The notes: a model not told the origin generated them from the letters alone. DNA of 64,000 bases from Pseudomonas thivervalensis (GCF_001269655.1 NZ_LHVE01000012.1:62001-126000); one strand, 5' to 3'; positions 18,546 through 28,554 are shown, numbered from the stretch's first letter. Made by a program: numbers and translations.

Positions 18546-21350
18546 ATGAGCCAATACCTCAGCCTGCCCGTCGAACAAACGGTGCATTTCGGCCCTTACC
18601 GGGTCCATCCGCGCCAGCGCCTGGTGCTGGAGGGTGGGCAGCCGTTGCGCCTGGGACGGCGGGCCGTGGAGATTTTGCTGGTGTTGCTCGAACACGCTGG
18701 CGAGGTGGTGAGCAAGCAGCAATTGATCGCCCGTGTCTGGCCCAAAAGCGTGGTGGAAGACACCAACCTGCGGGTGCACGTCGCGGCCCTGCGCAAGGCC
18801 CTTGGGGATGGCCAGGTCGGGCAGCGCTACATCGTCACTGTGGCACAGCGCGGCTACAGCTTTGTCGCGCCGCTGTCGTTCGAACCCCTCGCCCCGTTGG
18901 CGCGCATCCCCCATCCCTCCCTGGCGCGCAACCTGCCGCTGCAGCGCACGCGCCTGATCGGCCGCCAGGCCCTGGTGGAAAGCCTGGTGGCCCAGTTGCC
19001 ACGAAAACGCTTCATTACCCTGGTCGGCACCGGTGGCATTGGCAAGACCACCGTTGCCCTGCGGGTCGCCGAACGGCTGATCGGCCACTACCGTGACGGC
19101 ACCCACCTGCTGGACCTGGCGTCGCTCAATGACGCGACCATGATCGCCCCCAACCTCTGCGCATTGCTCGATCTGCCGCTGCAGGACGGCGACCCGCAAG
19201 ACGCCATCGCCCGGCAGCTCAAAGAACGGCATCTGTTGCTGGTGATCGATAACTGCGAGCACTTGATCGACGCCATCGCCCAGCTCAGCGAAACCTTGCT
19301 GCGCGGCGCCCCCCACCTGCACATCCTGGCCACCAGCCGCGAAGGCCTGCGCGCCGAAGGCGAACACGTGCAGCGCCTGGACGCCCTGGCGTTCCCGCCC
19401 CGGGAAATGCCCATCGAAGGTTATCCCGCCCTGGAGTACCCGGCGCTGCAACTGTTTGCCGAGCGTGCAATGGCCAGCCGCGACGACTTCGAACTGACCG
19501 ACCGCGAGGTGCCGTTGGTGATCGATATCTGCCAGCGGCTGGACGGCATTCCCCTGGCCATCGAGTTGGCCGCCGGGCAACTCGGCCGCTTCACCCTGGA
19601 AGCGCTTCACCGACAACTGCAAGACAGCGTCGCCCTGCTCCACAACGACATCGGCGCCGCACCGCGCCAGCAGACCCTGCGCGCCACGCTGGATTGGAGC
19701 TTCGCGCTGCTCACGGCCTGCGAGCAAACCTGCCTGCGGCGGCTGGCTGTGTTCATGGGCAGTTTCAACCTGGCCTCGGCCGCCGCGGTGATCGTCGGCC
19801 AGCACGTCGCGCCCGAACAGGTGCTGGTGTCGGTCAGCCAATTGGTCGCCAAATCGTTGCTCAACGTCGAGATCGGCGATGAAGAAGTGCGCTATCGCCT
19901 GCTAGACACCACTCGCCGCCATGCCTTGGAAAAACTGGCCGAAGCCGGGGAACTGGCCGCCAGCCAGGAACGCCACGCCGAGCGCTGCCTGGCGCTCATG
20001 GGGCAAGCGGAAAACGATTGGGAAAACACCCCCACCCGACTGTGGATCGCCCGCTACGCCGACTATCGCGACGACATCCGCGCGGCGCTCGACCGAGGCC
20101 TGGGTCCGCAGGGTTCACACGCCGTGGCGATCCGCCTGACCGCCCGCACCCTGCCCCTCTGGCAGGAACTGTCGCTGCTCAAGGAACACGGCCTCTACGT
20201 CAACAAGGCGCTGCAGTTGCTGCGAACCAGCCCCGCGCCCTGCCCGCGCTTGACCCTGGCCCTGGAGCTGGCCCACGCCAGTTTCAACTACCACACCGAG
20301 GGTGGCACGCCGACCACGGTCCAAGCCTTCGCCACCGCCCGGCACCTGGCCCGGCACTGCCAGGACCTGGCCGGAGAGCTGCGGGCCGTGTCCGGGCAGA
20401 TGACCGTCGACCTCAGCTGCGGCAATTACCAACAGGCTTTGGAACACAGCCTGGATTTCGACCGGTTGGGTTTGCAGGGCGACCCGACCCTGTCCTTGAG
20501 CACCCAACGCCTGCGGGTGCTGGCGCTGCATTTCACTGGCGACCAGGGTGGGGCGCGGCGTGAGGCCGAGCAGGTGATCCAGCGCCTGGCCCAGAGCGGT
20601 CACCTCAGCCGCTTCAGCCACGGCTTCGGCGTGCAATACGACCAGAGCGTGGCCGCGCTGACCATTCTGGCGCGTATCCTCTGGCTGCAAGGTTTTGCCG
20701 AGAAAGCCCGGCGCACCGCCAACCTGGCGTTGCAGATCGCGCTCCAGATCAACCACGGCATTTCGATCTGCTACACCCTGGCGCTGACCGGTTGCGTGAT
20801 CGCCCATTACAACGGTGATCATCCGACGGCCCGGGAAAGGCTCGAGCTGTTGAAGCAGCAGGCCAAGAAACATTCGGTGATGCTGTTCCATGACTGGGCC
20901 TGCCATTACGCCTGCGCATTCGATGGCCTGTCCCTGGAGACGAACCCGACAGACGGGCTGATCGAGGACATCGCCGTCACCCTGCGGGCTGACTTTGTCA
21001 GCCCGGCGCAACTTGAAAGGGCGCGCAGTGGTGCCGCGGGTTGGTGCTCGGCGGAAATCCTGCGGGCCGGCGCCGAAACCTTGCTGGCGCGCAATGACCC
21101 CTCCTTGGAGGAAGCCGCCGAAGCGCAACTGCTGGCCGCCCTGAACGTCGCCCGTCGTCACAACGCCCCGGCCTGGGAACTGCGCAGCGCCACGTCCCTG
21201 GCCCGCTTGTGGCAACGCCGGGGGCAGGCGCAGGCCGCGCAGGAACTGCTGGGGTCGGTCTATCGACGCTTTACCGAAGGGTTCGACACCCCCGACCTAT
21301 TGGAAGCCGGCGCGTTGCTCCAGACGCTGGCTCGACGGTTGGGGCCTTGA
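18546..21350 (+). CDS. Winged-helix / STAND-ATPase transcriptional regulator with helical repeat C-terminus
   Basis: This 934-residue regulator has three parts. Residues 10-105 are an OmpR/CadC-type winged helix (LGRRAVEILLVLLEHAGEVV, then EDTNLRVHVAALRKALGD). Residues 140-420 are a STAND (AP/NB-ARC-like) ATPase with Walker A GTGGIGKT near 161, Walker B HLLLVIDNCEHL and the sensor GIPLAIELAAGQL. Residues 430-934 are Ala/Leu-rich helices likely to be TPR-like. The ATG at 18546 is preferred to one 12 codons upstream. Such proteins are ATP-dependent inducer switches like MalT. It converges on a shorter paralogue and overlaps it by 54 bases. The effector and targets are unknown. Confidence 0.87.
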   Translation: MSQYLSLPVEQTVHFGPYRVHPRQRLVLEGGQPLRLGRRAVEILLVLLEHAGEVVSKQQLIARVWPKSVVEDTNLRVHVAALRKALGDGQVGQRYIVTVAQRGYSFVAPLSFEPLAPLARIPHPSLARNLPLQRTRLIGRQALVESLVAQLPRKRFITLVGTGGIGKTTVALRVAERLIGHYRDGTHLLDLASLNDATMIAPNLCALLDLPLQDGDPQDAIARQLKERHLLLVIDNCEHLIDAIAQLSETLLRGAPHLHILATSREGLRAEGEHVQRLDALAFPPREMPIEGYPALEYPALQLFAERAMASRDDFELTDREVPLVIDICQRLDGIPLAIELAAGQLGRFTLEALHRQLQDSVALLHNDIGAAPRQQTLRATLDWSFALLTACEQTCLRRLAVFMGSFNLASAAAVIVGQHVAPEQVLVSVSQLVAKSLLNVEIGDEEVRYRLLDTTRRHALEKLAEAGELAASQERHAERCLALMGQAENDWENTPTRLWIARYADYRDDIRAALDRGLGPQGSHAVAIRLTARTLPLWQELSLLKEHGLYVNKALQLLRTSPAPCPRLTLALELAHASFNYHTEGGTPTTVQAFATARHLARHCQDLAGELRAVSGQMTVDLSCGNYQQALEHSLDFDRLGLQGDPTLSLSTQRLRVLALHFTGDQGGARREAEQVIQRLAQSGHLSRFSHGFGVQYDQSVAALTILARILWLQGFAEKARRTANLALQIALQINHGISICYTLALTGCVIAHYNGDHPTARERLELLKQQAKKHSVMLFHDWACHYACAFDGLSLETNPTDGLIEDIAVTLRADFVSPAQLERARSGAAGWCSAEILRAGAETLLARNDPSLEEAAEAQLLAALNVARRHNAPAWELRSATSLARLWQRRGQAQAAQELLGSVYRRFTEGFDTPDLLEAGALLQTLARRLGP

Positions 21351-22787
21351 CAGCCGCGCGTCCCAAGCGTCTTGCAGCACGTAACGCCGATAAAACACCG
21401 GCCACTGCCCCCTGCGCCGCAATTTATCCATCGCATAGGCCCGAGTCGTCTGGAGCAGGCGCCAACGCTCGCCCTCGGCAAGCGGCTCGACCACCAGCAA
21501 TGACACGCTCGCCAGCCGCGCCAGCAGCCCGGGCAATTGCCCGACGCTCAGTTCAGCACAACTGATCACGGCCAGCGCCGCCCTGAGGGTAAACGGGCCA
21601 TCGAACACCGCCAGACGCAAGAACGTGGTTTGTTCGTCAGCGCTCAAACGTTCGAAACTCGAATCCAGCACAGCCTCCAGGCTTCGATGCCGGGGCACCG
21701 CCGTACGTCGCCCGTGGCTCAGGAGTGACAAACCGTAATCCAATTGTTCCAAGACGCCGGCCAGCCCCAAGACGTCGACTTGGGCCGCCGCCAGTTCCAG
21801 CGCCAGCGGCAAGCCGTCCAGGCGCTGGCAGATCTGCGCCAGGATCAGCCAGTCGCGGCCAACGGGCTGGAACCCCTGCAGCCGGGCGCTCACCCGCTCG
21901 GTCAGCAATTGCACCGCCGGGCACGCCACGACCTGGTGCTCGGGCTCCAGAGGCGATGCCACGGCCAGGCCCGGCAGCGGTACGATTTTTTCGTCCGGCA
22001 GCGCCAGAGGTTCGCGGCTGCTGCACAACAGTGCCACCCCCGGCGCCGCCGCAGTCAAGGCCTGGGCCAGGTCCCGACAGGCGTCGAGCTGGTGCTCGCA
22101 ACCGTCGAGCACCAGCAACATGCGGCAAGACTCAAGACGCCGGCCCAACGCACCGTGCGGCAGGCCCAACGTGTCGGCCACCTGCGCCATCACCTGCGAG
22201 GGATCGCTAATGGTCGCCAGGTCAACGAACCAGGCCCCGTCGTCAAAGTGCTCGAGCAGCAGCTCCGCCACCCGCACCACCACGGTGGTCTTGCCGACCC
22301 CGCCCGGGCCGGTCACGGTGGTCAGCGCTTGTCGAGGCACTTGCGCCAACAACCGTCCCAGGACTTTGTCGCGACCGATCACCGGGCTCAAGCGCGTGGG
22401 CAGGTTGTGCCGCTCGGCCCTGGGACTGAAAGGCGATTCAACGCCGTCTTGCACCGGCAGGGACACCGCCAGGCAATAGCCTTGTCGCGGGTGGTTGAGG
22501 ATGTAGCGAACGCCGTCTCGCCCGTCGCCAAAGGCCCGCCGCAGCGCCGCGATGTGCACCCGCAGGTTGATGGCCTCCACGACGCTGTCAGGCCAGACGT
22601 GGGCAATGAGGGTCTGCTTGCTGACGTAATGGCCGGCGTGCTCCACCAGCACCTGCAGAACATCCAGGGCCCGGCCACCCAGCGCGAGGGGCTGGCCGTC
22701 ACGGGTGACCAGCCGCTGCTGCCGGTAGAAGGCAAACGGACCGAAGCCCACCGCCGGCTCGCTGTCGGGTTTGACGAAACTGTTCAT
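21297..22787 (-). CDS. Short winged-helix / STAND-ATPase regulator
   Basis: This 496-residue paralogue of the convergent 934-residue protein has the same winged helix (ALDVLQVLVEHAGHYVSKQT), Walker A GPGGVGKTT near residue 165, Walker B RMLLVLDGCEHQ and GLPLALELAAAQ. It stops soon after the post-ATPase helices, so the large TPR-like sensor region is absent. This may be a natural short form that reads a partner protein, or a C-terminal truncation. The frame is intact with normal codon use, which argues against a recent pseudogene. The 3' ends overlap by 54 bases tail to tail. Confidence 0.85.
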   Translation of the reverse strand: MNSFVKPDSEPAVGFGPFAFYRQQRLVTRDGQPLALGGRALDVLQVLVEHAGHYVSKQTLIAHVWPDSVVEAINLRVHIAALRRAFGDGRDGVRYILNHPRQGYCLAVSLPVQDGVESPFSPRAERHNLPTRLSPVIGRDKVLGRLLAQVPRQALTTVTGPGGVGKTTVVVRVAELLLEHFDDGAWFVDLATISDPSQVMAQVADTLGLPHGALGRRLESCRMLLVLDGCEHQLDACRDLAQALTAAAPGVALLCSSREPLALPDEKIVPLPGLAVASPLEPEHQVVACPAVQLLTERVSARLQGFQPVGRDWLILAQICQRLDGLPLALELAAAQVDVLGLAGVLEQLDYGLSLLSHGRRTAVPRHRSLEAVLDSSFERLSADEQTTFLRLAVFDGPFTLRAALAVISCAELSVGQLPGLLARLASVSLLVVEPLAEGERWRLLQTTRAYAMDKLRRRGQWPVFYRRYVLQDAWDARLSRPQPSSQRLEQRAGFQ

Positions 22788-22971
22788 GGGCGATCCAGCG
22801 CCGGAAAACCGGGGCGGGCGTCAGCGTGCGGATCACCGAACACGTCTGCCCTGGGCTCCTGCGCATCCTTTCCAAGGGGTTCGCCGTTATCTTGGCAGGC
22901 GCAGGCCTCAGGACAATGCTGGCACAGGGAGCACCACGGACATCACGGTGCCCTGGACGGACACCGACGGC

Positions 22972-23922
22972 TCAACTGAACTGCTGGCGATATTGCACCG
23001 GGGTCAGGCCAAGCTTTTCACCGAATAAAAAGCGCATGTGCCGCACACTGCCGAAGCCGCTGCGAAACGCCACGGTCTTGAGCGGCAGGTCGGTGGTTTC
23101 CAGCAAATGACGCGCCCGGTCGATGCGCGCACCCTGCAGGAATTCCATGGGCGTCATCTTCACTTCACGGGCGAAGACCCGGGCGAAATGCCGCGCGCTC
23201 ATGACGGCCAAGGCGGCCATGCGTTCGATGGTGAAAGGTTCTTCCAGGTGCTCCATCACATGATTCTGCACCCGGGTAATGGCCGACTCCTGCGTCGACA
23301 CCGCCGCCACCGAGGGGCTGAACTGTGCCTGCCCGCCCTGGCGCTTCATCACCACCAGCAACACCTTGGCCACGTCCAGCGCGACTTTGCGGCCATGGTC
23401 CTGGGCAACGATGGACAGGGCCAGGTCGATCCCGGCGGTGACGCCGCCCGAGGTGATCAGGCGGCGGTCCTGCAGGAAGATCTTGTCGGTTTCCACCAGG
23501 GCCTTGGGGAAACGTTGGATCAGCCGTTCGGTGTAATGCCAGTGGGTGGTGACGCGATAACCGTCGAGCAAACCCGCCTCACCGAGCACAAAGGCACCGG
23601 TGCAGATCGAGCCGTAGCGCGTCGCCCGTTGCGCCGCGGCCCGCAGCCAGGTGTGCAGCCCCGGATGGCGGTCGTTATAGGCCCCCGGCCCGCCCGGTAC
23701 CAGCAACACGTCGTAGGCCGCCCATGCCTGGTCGATATGGATATCGGCCTGCACCATCACGCCGTTGGACGCTCGCAACGGCCCGCGCTCGGTCCCCAGG
23801 GTCAGCAGTTGATAACGCTGGTCCGTTTCGAGGTAACGATTGGCGATGGAAAACACCTCGAGCGGCCCGGCCATGTCGAGCAGCAAGAAATCCGGGAACA
23901 GCACCATTGCAACGGTCTTCAT
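22972..23922 (-). CDS. GlxA family transcriptional regulator (DJ-1/PfpI + AraC)
   Basis: This 316-residue regulator has an N-terminal DJ-1/PfpI-like sensor domain (residues 1-165; VAMVLFPDFLLLDMAGPLEV, and SICTGAFVLGEAGLL at the nucleophile-elbow position with Cys) and a C-terminal AraC double helix-turn-helix (residues 215-316; AALAVMSARHFARVFAREV). The ATG at 23922 gives the conserved M-K-T-V-A-M-V start; a TTG five codons upstream is possible. The Cys-containing elbow is kept, unlike in the betaine-type GlxA regulators further along. It may govern the divergent pirin gene, which lies beyond a REPIN. Confidence 0.88.
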   Translation of the reverse strand: MKTVAMVLFPDFLLLDMAGPLEVFSIANRYLETDQRYQLLTLGTERGPLRASNGVMVQADIHIDQAWAAYDVLLVPGGPGAYNDRHPGLHTWLRAAAQRATRYGSICTGAFVLGEAGLLDGYRVTTHWHYTERLIQRFPKALVETDKIFLQDRRLITSGGVTAGIDLALSIVAQDHGRKVALDVAKVLLVVMKRQGGQAQFSPSVAAVSTQESAITRVQNHVMEHLEEPFTIERMAALAVMSARHFARVFAREVKMTPMEFLQGARIDRARHLLETTDLPLKTVAFRSGFGSVRHMRFLFGEKLGLTPVQYRQQFS

Positions 23923-23963
23923 CAAGAGGGACGCCAAAATCCAGAACTTGTAAGTGAATGCCC

Positions 23964-24054
23964 CTGTGGGAGCGAGCCTGCTCGCGATAGCGGTATATCA
24001 GTGACATTGATGCTGGCTGATCCAACGCTATCGCGAGCAGGCTCGCTCCCACAG
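23964..24054. repeat. REPIN, TGTGGGAGCGAGC family
   Basis: CTGTGGGAGCGAGCCTGCTC and its exact complement enclose about 50 bases. It occupies the middle of the 325-base region between the divergent GlxA regulator and pirin gene; the remainder shows no feature I can name beyond the pirin ribosome site. Confidence 0.88.
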
Positions 24055-24247
24055 GTTTTTATGTGGCATCAGAACTCAGCATTATGTCGAAGCGAAGCAC
24101 CTGCCGGTAGGCATTCTCGATTGTCCACTCAAAGCGGACAGTCTTTCGTTTTCCACCTGCTTATTGAATATCCTGGCAACCATTAACCTTCTTCTGAACC
24201 CGGCGAGCGGCCCCAGCCGCCGCCCACAGACATCAGGAGAATTGATC

Positions 24248-24970
24248 ATGCTGACCCTTCGCAAAGCTTCGGACCGCGGCATTGCCCGCCACGGTTGGCT
24301 GACCTCGTTCCACACGTTCTCGTTCGCCAGCTACCGTGACCTCAATCAACAGGGCTTCTCCGACCTGCTGGTGATCAACGACGACCGGGTCGCCGCCGCC
24401 AAGGGTTTCGGCCAGCATCCCCACCGGGACATGGAGATCTTTTCCTATGTGCTCGAAGGGGCGCTGGAACACAAGGACACCCTGGGCACCGGCTCGGTCA
24501 TTCGCCCCGGTGACGTGCAGTTGATGAGCGCCGGCAGCGGCGTGGCCCACAGCGAGTTCAACCACAGTGCCGAAGAGCCGGTGCACTTCCTGCAGATCTG
24601 GATCGTGCCCGACGTCAGCGGTGCCACGCCCCGCTACCAACAGGAGCACTTCAACCGCGAGCAGAAACAGGGACGCCTGCAATTGATCATCTCCCCGGAC
24701 GGTGCCGACGGCTCGCTCCAGGTGCGCCAGGATGCGCGGGTCTACGCCGGGCTGTTCGATGGCGAGCAAAGCGCCACGCTGACCCTGGAAGCGAATCGCT
24801 ATGCCTACGTGCACGTGGCCCGAGGCACTGTCGAGCTTAACGGTGTGCACTTACAGGAAGGTGATGGCGTGCGGGTGCGCGAGGAGCAAGTCCTGACCTT
24901 GAGCAATGGCCAGGACGCCGAGGTGCTGGTGTTCGATCTGCGGCCGCAGGAATTGCCACAGATGCCATGA
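24248..24970 (+). CDS. Pirin family protein (YhhW-like bicupin)
   Basis: This 240-residue bicupin begins M-L-T-L-R-K-A-S-D-R-G, with HTFSFASYRD and the metal-binding FGQHPHRDMEIFSYVLEG pattern (two His, then Glu) in the N-terminal cupin. Family members bind iron; some show quercetin 2,3-dioxygenase activity and others modulate metabolism by protein contact. The ATG at 24248 follows CAGGAG by eight bases. It is an independent unit ending in a REPIN. Confidence 0.93.
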   Translation: MLTLRKASDRGIARHGWLTSFHTFSFASYRDLNQQGFSDLLVINDDRVAAAKGFGQHPHRDMEIFSYVLEGALEHKDTLGTGSVIRPGDVQLMSAGSGVAHSEFNHSAEEPVHFLQIWIVPDVSGATPRYQQEHFNREQKQGRLQLIISPDGADGSLQVRQDARVYAGLFDGEQSATLTLEANRYAYVHVARGTVELNGVHLQEGDGVRVREEQVLTLSNGQDAEVLVFDLRPQELPQMP

Positions 24971-24985
24971 AACACCCTTTACCCC

Positions 24986-25074
24986 TGTGGGAGCGAGCTT
25001 GCTCGCGATAGCGGAGTGTCAGCCCTATGAGAGCTGGCTGACCTGACGCCATCGCGAGCAAGCTCGCTCCCACA
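24986..25074. repeat. REPIN, TGTGGGAGCGAGC family
   Basis: TGTGGGAGCGAGCTTGCTCG and its complement fill the gap between the convergent pirin and LysR genes. Confidence 0.88.
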
Positions 25075-25091
25075 CTGGATGGGTGGCGGAT

Positions 25092-25967
25092 TCATTCATT
25101 CTCCAGCGCAAACACCTCGACAATCTCGTCGATCACCGCCCGCACCCGCGCGGTATGGCGCAGGTCCGCGTGGGTGACCAGCCAGACTTCGTAGGGCTGC
25201 GGGCGCGTGCGCTCCGGCCAGAGCCTCAGCAACCCGTCACGCTCCCCCATGTACAGCGGAATTTCCCCGACACCGATGCCTGCGGCGATCGACCGGCGTA
25301 CCAACAGGCTCGAACTCAGGCTGGCGACGATCCGTCCGCGATTGATCGGCTCCGAAACCAGCGTGAAATCCTTGCTGCCCTGCAAGTACGGTTGATAAAC
25401 CACCAGATCATGTCCTTCGAACTCACTGCCGGGCACCGGTACGCCATAGGCGTCGACATAGGCTTGGGACGCAAACAAGCCTACCGGCCAACGGGCGATC
25501 CGCCGGGCGATCAGGTCTGGATTGTCGGGCCGGGTGTTGCGCACGGCGATGTCCGTTTCGCGCTTGACCAGGCTGAGAATCTGCGTGGATGCGTCCAGTT
25601 GCACCCGCACGTCAGGGTGGCGCCCGTGCAGGCGGGCGATGGCCGGAATCAGGAAGTCGATCGCCAATGAGTCAGTGGTGGCAACCCGGACATTGCCGAT
25701 CAGGCGGTCATCCAGGCCCTGTATCCGACGCTCCAGCTCCAACGCCGAATGTTCCATCTTCTCCACCGCCTTGAGCGCCGCCTCGCCGACGGCCGTCAGT
25801 GCGTAACCGTCGGAGGTACGCAAGAACAACGCGGCATCGAGGGACTTCTCCAGCGCCGTGACACGCCGCCCCACCGTCGCCTGATCCACCCCCAATGTCC
25901 GCGCGGCACCACGCAAGGTCGATGCCCGGCAGACCGCCAGGAACATCCGCGCATCATCCCAATTCAT
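25092..25967 (-). CDS. LysR family transcriptional regulator
   Basis: This 291-residue LysR-type regulator begins M-N-W-D-D-A-R-M-F, typical of the subgroup that controls divergent transporters. Its recognition helix is LRGAARTLGVDQATVGRRV. The ATG at 25967 is chosen because a strong GGAGG lies six bases before it; the frame is open upstream but without such a site. It is divergent from an MFS exporter gene with 110 bases between starts, so control of that exporter is the likely role. Confidence 0.9.
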   Translation of the reverse strand: MNWDDARMFLAVCRASTLRGAARTLGVDQATVGRRVTALEKSLDAALFLRTSDGYALTAVGEAALKAVEKMEHSALELERRIQGLDDRLIGNVRVATTDSLAIDFLIPAIARLHGRHPDVRVQLDASTQILSLVKRETDIAVRNTRPDNPDLIARRIARWPVGLFASQAYVDAYGVPVPGSEFEGHDLVVYQPYLQGSKDFTLVSEPINRGRIVASLSSSLLVRRSIAAGIGVGEIPLYMGERDGLLRLWPERTRPQPYEVWLVTHADLRHTARVRAVIDEIVEVFALENE

Positions 25968-26077
25968 CCAGCCTCCAATGATGCATATCTGCATCGCAGT
26001 GTCGCTAAATCGCTGCACAAACGCAGCAACAATAGCCGATATGCTGGACGCCATAAACCTTTCACAGGATCTCCGTC

Positions 26078-27271
26078 ATGACCCCTTCATCCACGGCGTT
26101 CGATTCACCCCCCACGGGTATCTGGCTGCCCATCTTCGCCGGCCTCTGTGCCAGCCTCGTCAGCATCGGCCTGGCGCGTTTCGCCTATACGCCACTGATC
26201 CCGGCATTGATCGAGGCCCGTTGGTTTTCTGCCAACGACGTGGTCTACCTGGGAGCGGCGAACCTGGTCGGTTACCTGATCGGCGCCCTGCTCGGCCGCC
26301 CCATGGCCCACCGACTGACCAACAGGAACGCGTTGCGGCTGATGATGCTGCTCGTGACCGGCGCGTTTTTCGCCTGTGCGTTCCCGGTGTCGGTCACCTG
26401 GTACTTCGCCTGGCGGTTGCTGTCGGGGATCGCCGGCGGTGCGATCATGGTGCTGGTGGCGGCGACCGTACTGCCCCATGTACCAGCGGCGCGCAAAGGC
26501 TTGGCCAGCGGTGCGATTTTCCTCGGCATCGGCCTTGGCATCGCCGGTTCCGGAACGATTGTGCCGCCGCTGCTGGGCCTGGGCCTGCCGGCCACCTGGC
26601 TGGGGCTTGGTGCGCTGTCGTTGGTACTGACCGGGCTGAGCTGGTTTGGCTGGCCCCGGGATACCGCGCATGTAACCATCAGTGCGACGCCCGACGAGCC
26701 AATGCCCCCGGCGGTGTTCCAACTGTTCGCCCAGTATGCGTTCATGGCCGCCGGGCTCGTGCCGGCGATGGTCTTTCTGGTGGACTACGTGGCACGCGGT
26801 CTCGGTGCCGGGGCACAGGTGGGGGCAGTGGTCTGGGTGATGTATGGCCTCGGGGCGATTATCGGGCCGGTGAGCTATGGTTTTCTCGCCGATCACCTCG
26901 GCGCACGCAGGAGTATTCGGCTGGTATTGGCCGTGCAAGCGATTGCCCTCGGCATGCTCGCGATGTCACACACCTTCATCGCACTGGCGCTGCTGGCCGT
27001 GGTCATCGGTTCGTTTCCGCCGGGCATCGTGCCCTTGGCCCTGGCCCGGGTGCATGAACTGGTGCCCGATCATCATCGCCAACAACTGGCCTGGAGCCGT
27101 GCCACTGTTTCGTTCGCCACCTTCCAAGCGGTGGCCGGGTTTGCCTACTCGGCGCTGTTCAATGCCAGCGGTGGCCGCCATGCGTTGCTTTTCCTGATTT
27201 CCGCAGGGGCAGTTCTTTTTGCGCTACTGCTTGATTTCCTAAAACCCGGTTCGACCAGATGCACGGGCTAA
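26078..27271 (+). CDS. YbfB/YjiJ family MFS transporter
   Basis: This 397-residue inner-membrane transporter has 12 predicted helices and the YbfB-type motif IGLARFAYTPLIPALIEARW in helix 1. The middle loop is short and the C-terminal tail is cytoplasmic. The direction of transport and the substrate are unknown; family members are mostly treated as drug or sugar-type effluxers. It is transcribed divergently from the adjacent LysR gene. Confidence 0.9.
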   Translation: MTPSSTAFDSPPTGIWLPIFAGLCASLVSIGLARFAYTPLIPALIEARWFSANDVVYLGAANLVGYLIGALLGRPMAHRLTNRNALRLMMLLVTGAFFACAFPVSVTWYFAWRLLSGIAGGAIMVLVAATVLPHVPAARKGLASGAIFLGIGLGIAGSGTIVPPLLGLGLPATWLGLGALSLVLTGLSWFGWPRDTAHVTISATPDEPMPPAVFQLFAQYAFMAAGLVPAMVFLVDYVARGLGAGAQVGAVVWVMYGLGAIIGPVSYGFLADHLGARRSIRLVLAVQAIALGMLAMSHTFIALALLAVVIGSFPPGIVPLALARVHELVPDHHRQQLAWSRATVSFATFQAVAGFAYSALFNASGGRHALLFLISAGAVLFALLLDFLKPGSTRCTG

Positions 27272-27345
27272 TCATCGACGGCTCAGAAGTCGACGAAGCG
27301 AGCAAGCCGCTCTGCAAGGAACCTATCCCTGATCAGGCAGCGGCT

Positions 27346-28389
27346 TTATCGCAAGGTTTGCTTGCGCTCCGATTTCGAACGGTAGCTGCCAGGCGGCACA
27401 CCGAAGAAATCCCGAAAACGACGCTGGAAGTGCGGCGAACTGACGAAGCCTGTCGCCACGGCGATTTCGGTCACCGACCGATTGGTTTGCTGGATCAGTT
27501 GGCGCGCACGCGTCAGGCGCAGTTCCAGGTAATAACGTGTGGGGGTCGCGCCGAGAAAACTGCAGAACCGCCGCTCCAACTGGCGCTTGGAAATCTTCAC
27601 GCACGCCGCCAGCTCATCGATGGTCAAGGGCTCCTCGACGTTCTGCCACATCAGCTCCAACGCCAACTTGAGGCTTTCCGGCAGCGTCGGGTCGGTCTCG
27701 ACAAAAACCGGTGGCAAGTCCGTCGCATCCTCGCCTGACTCATCACAACGCAGAATTTCCTCGATGGCCCCCACCAGTGCCGCGCCGCCCGTCTGGCGAA
27801 TCAACTGGAGCATCATGCGCAGCGAACTGTTGGCACCCGCGCAACTGACTCGCTCCCGATCAACCACATAGGCCCGGTTGGACACCTTCACGCGGGGGAA
27901 CACCTCCGCCATCATGGCGCGGCTTTCCGGGTGGACAGCGCATTCGAAACCATCCAGCAGATTGGCATCAGCCACAAAGAAGGCGCCGTTCCACAGCCCA
28001 CCCAGGATCGCTCCGGACGCCGCATTGGCGCGCAGCTTGCGTCGCAGCGCCGGGTGGCCTTGCAATTTCACGCGAAAGCCCCCGGCGACGATCAGCACAT
28101 CCTGGTTTTCCGGTATCTGCGCCAGTTCGATGTCCGTCGAGATGACAATGCCCAGGTCGCTCGTCACCTGCGCACCTGATACCCCCACCGTCAGTACTTC
28201 GTAGAGGGGCATGTCGCTCATCAGGTTGGCGGTTACCAGCGCGTCCACCGCACCGGTGAAGGACATCATCGAGAAGTTATCCATCAATACAAACGCGACG
28301 CGGATCGGCGCCTGGCTGGCGGGCGCCGATCCGAGTGGCCGATAAGCCATGTTCTTGTTCTTGAGTACGCTCTCGAATGCGCTTGGCAT
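27346..28389 (-). CDS. GlxA family regulator, betaine/carnitine-regulator-like
   Basis: This 347-residue regulator combines a DJ-1/PfpI-like domain (residues 28-200; IRVAFVLMDNFSMMSFTGAV) with a C-terminal AraC domain (240-340; CVKISKRQLERRFCSFLG, ATGFVSSPHFQRRFRDFFG). At the elbow it has GGLWNGAFFVADANLLDG, so the nucleophilic Cys of the DJ-1 family is replaced. This is the pattern of the GbdR/CdhR/SouR group that senses methylated amines. GAGG precedes the ATG. It stands at the left edge of the onium-compound island and could serve it. Confidence 0.85.
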   Translation of the reverse strand: MPSAFESVLKNKNMAYRPLGSAPASQAPIRVAFVLMDNFSMMSFTGAVDALVTANLMSDMPLYEVLTVGVSGAQVTSDLGIVISTDIELAQIPENQDVLIVAGGFRVKLQGHPALRRKLRANAASGAILGGLWNGAFFVADANLLDGFECAVHPESRAMMAEVFPRVKVSNRAYVVDRERVSCAGANSSLRMMLQLIRQTGGAALVGAIEEILRCDESGEDATDLPPVFVETDPTLPESLKLALELMWQNVEEPLTIDELAACVKISKRQLERRFCSFLGATPTRYYLELRLTRARQLIQQTNRSVTEIAVATGFVSSPHFQRRFRDFFGVPPGSYRSKSERKQTLR

Positions 28390-28554
28390 AGGGCCTCGTT
28401 AATACATTGAAGACGATGAGGATTGGCTGCACGTGGGTGCCCTGAGCCGCGGGGCGAAGACGCAGGGCACGCCACGCTATCTTCCAGACTAGTCAAGCCG
28501 GCTGCATTCGCGCCTGCGCCGTCTACCGGTCGGCCCGCGCCAAAAAGGCAAGCC

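Noticed and set aside
21297..22787. Frameshifted pseudogene of the longer STAND regulator
   Set aside because: The frame and codon use are normal to the stop, and no continuation of the TPR-like region is found in other frames beyond it, since the opposite strand is occupied by the convergent gene.
23038..24186. Plus-strand open frame opposite the GlxA regulator and running through a REPIN
   Set aside because: It has no ribosome site and no domain; the GlxA gene on the other strand is clear.
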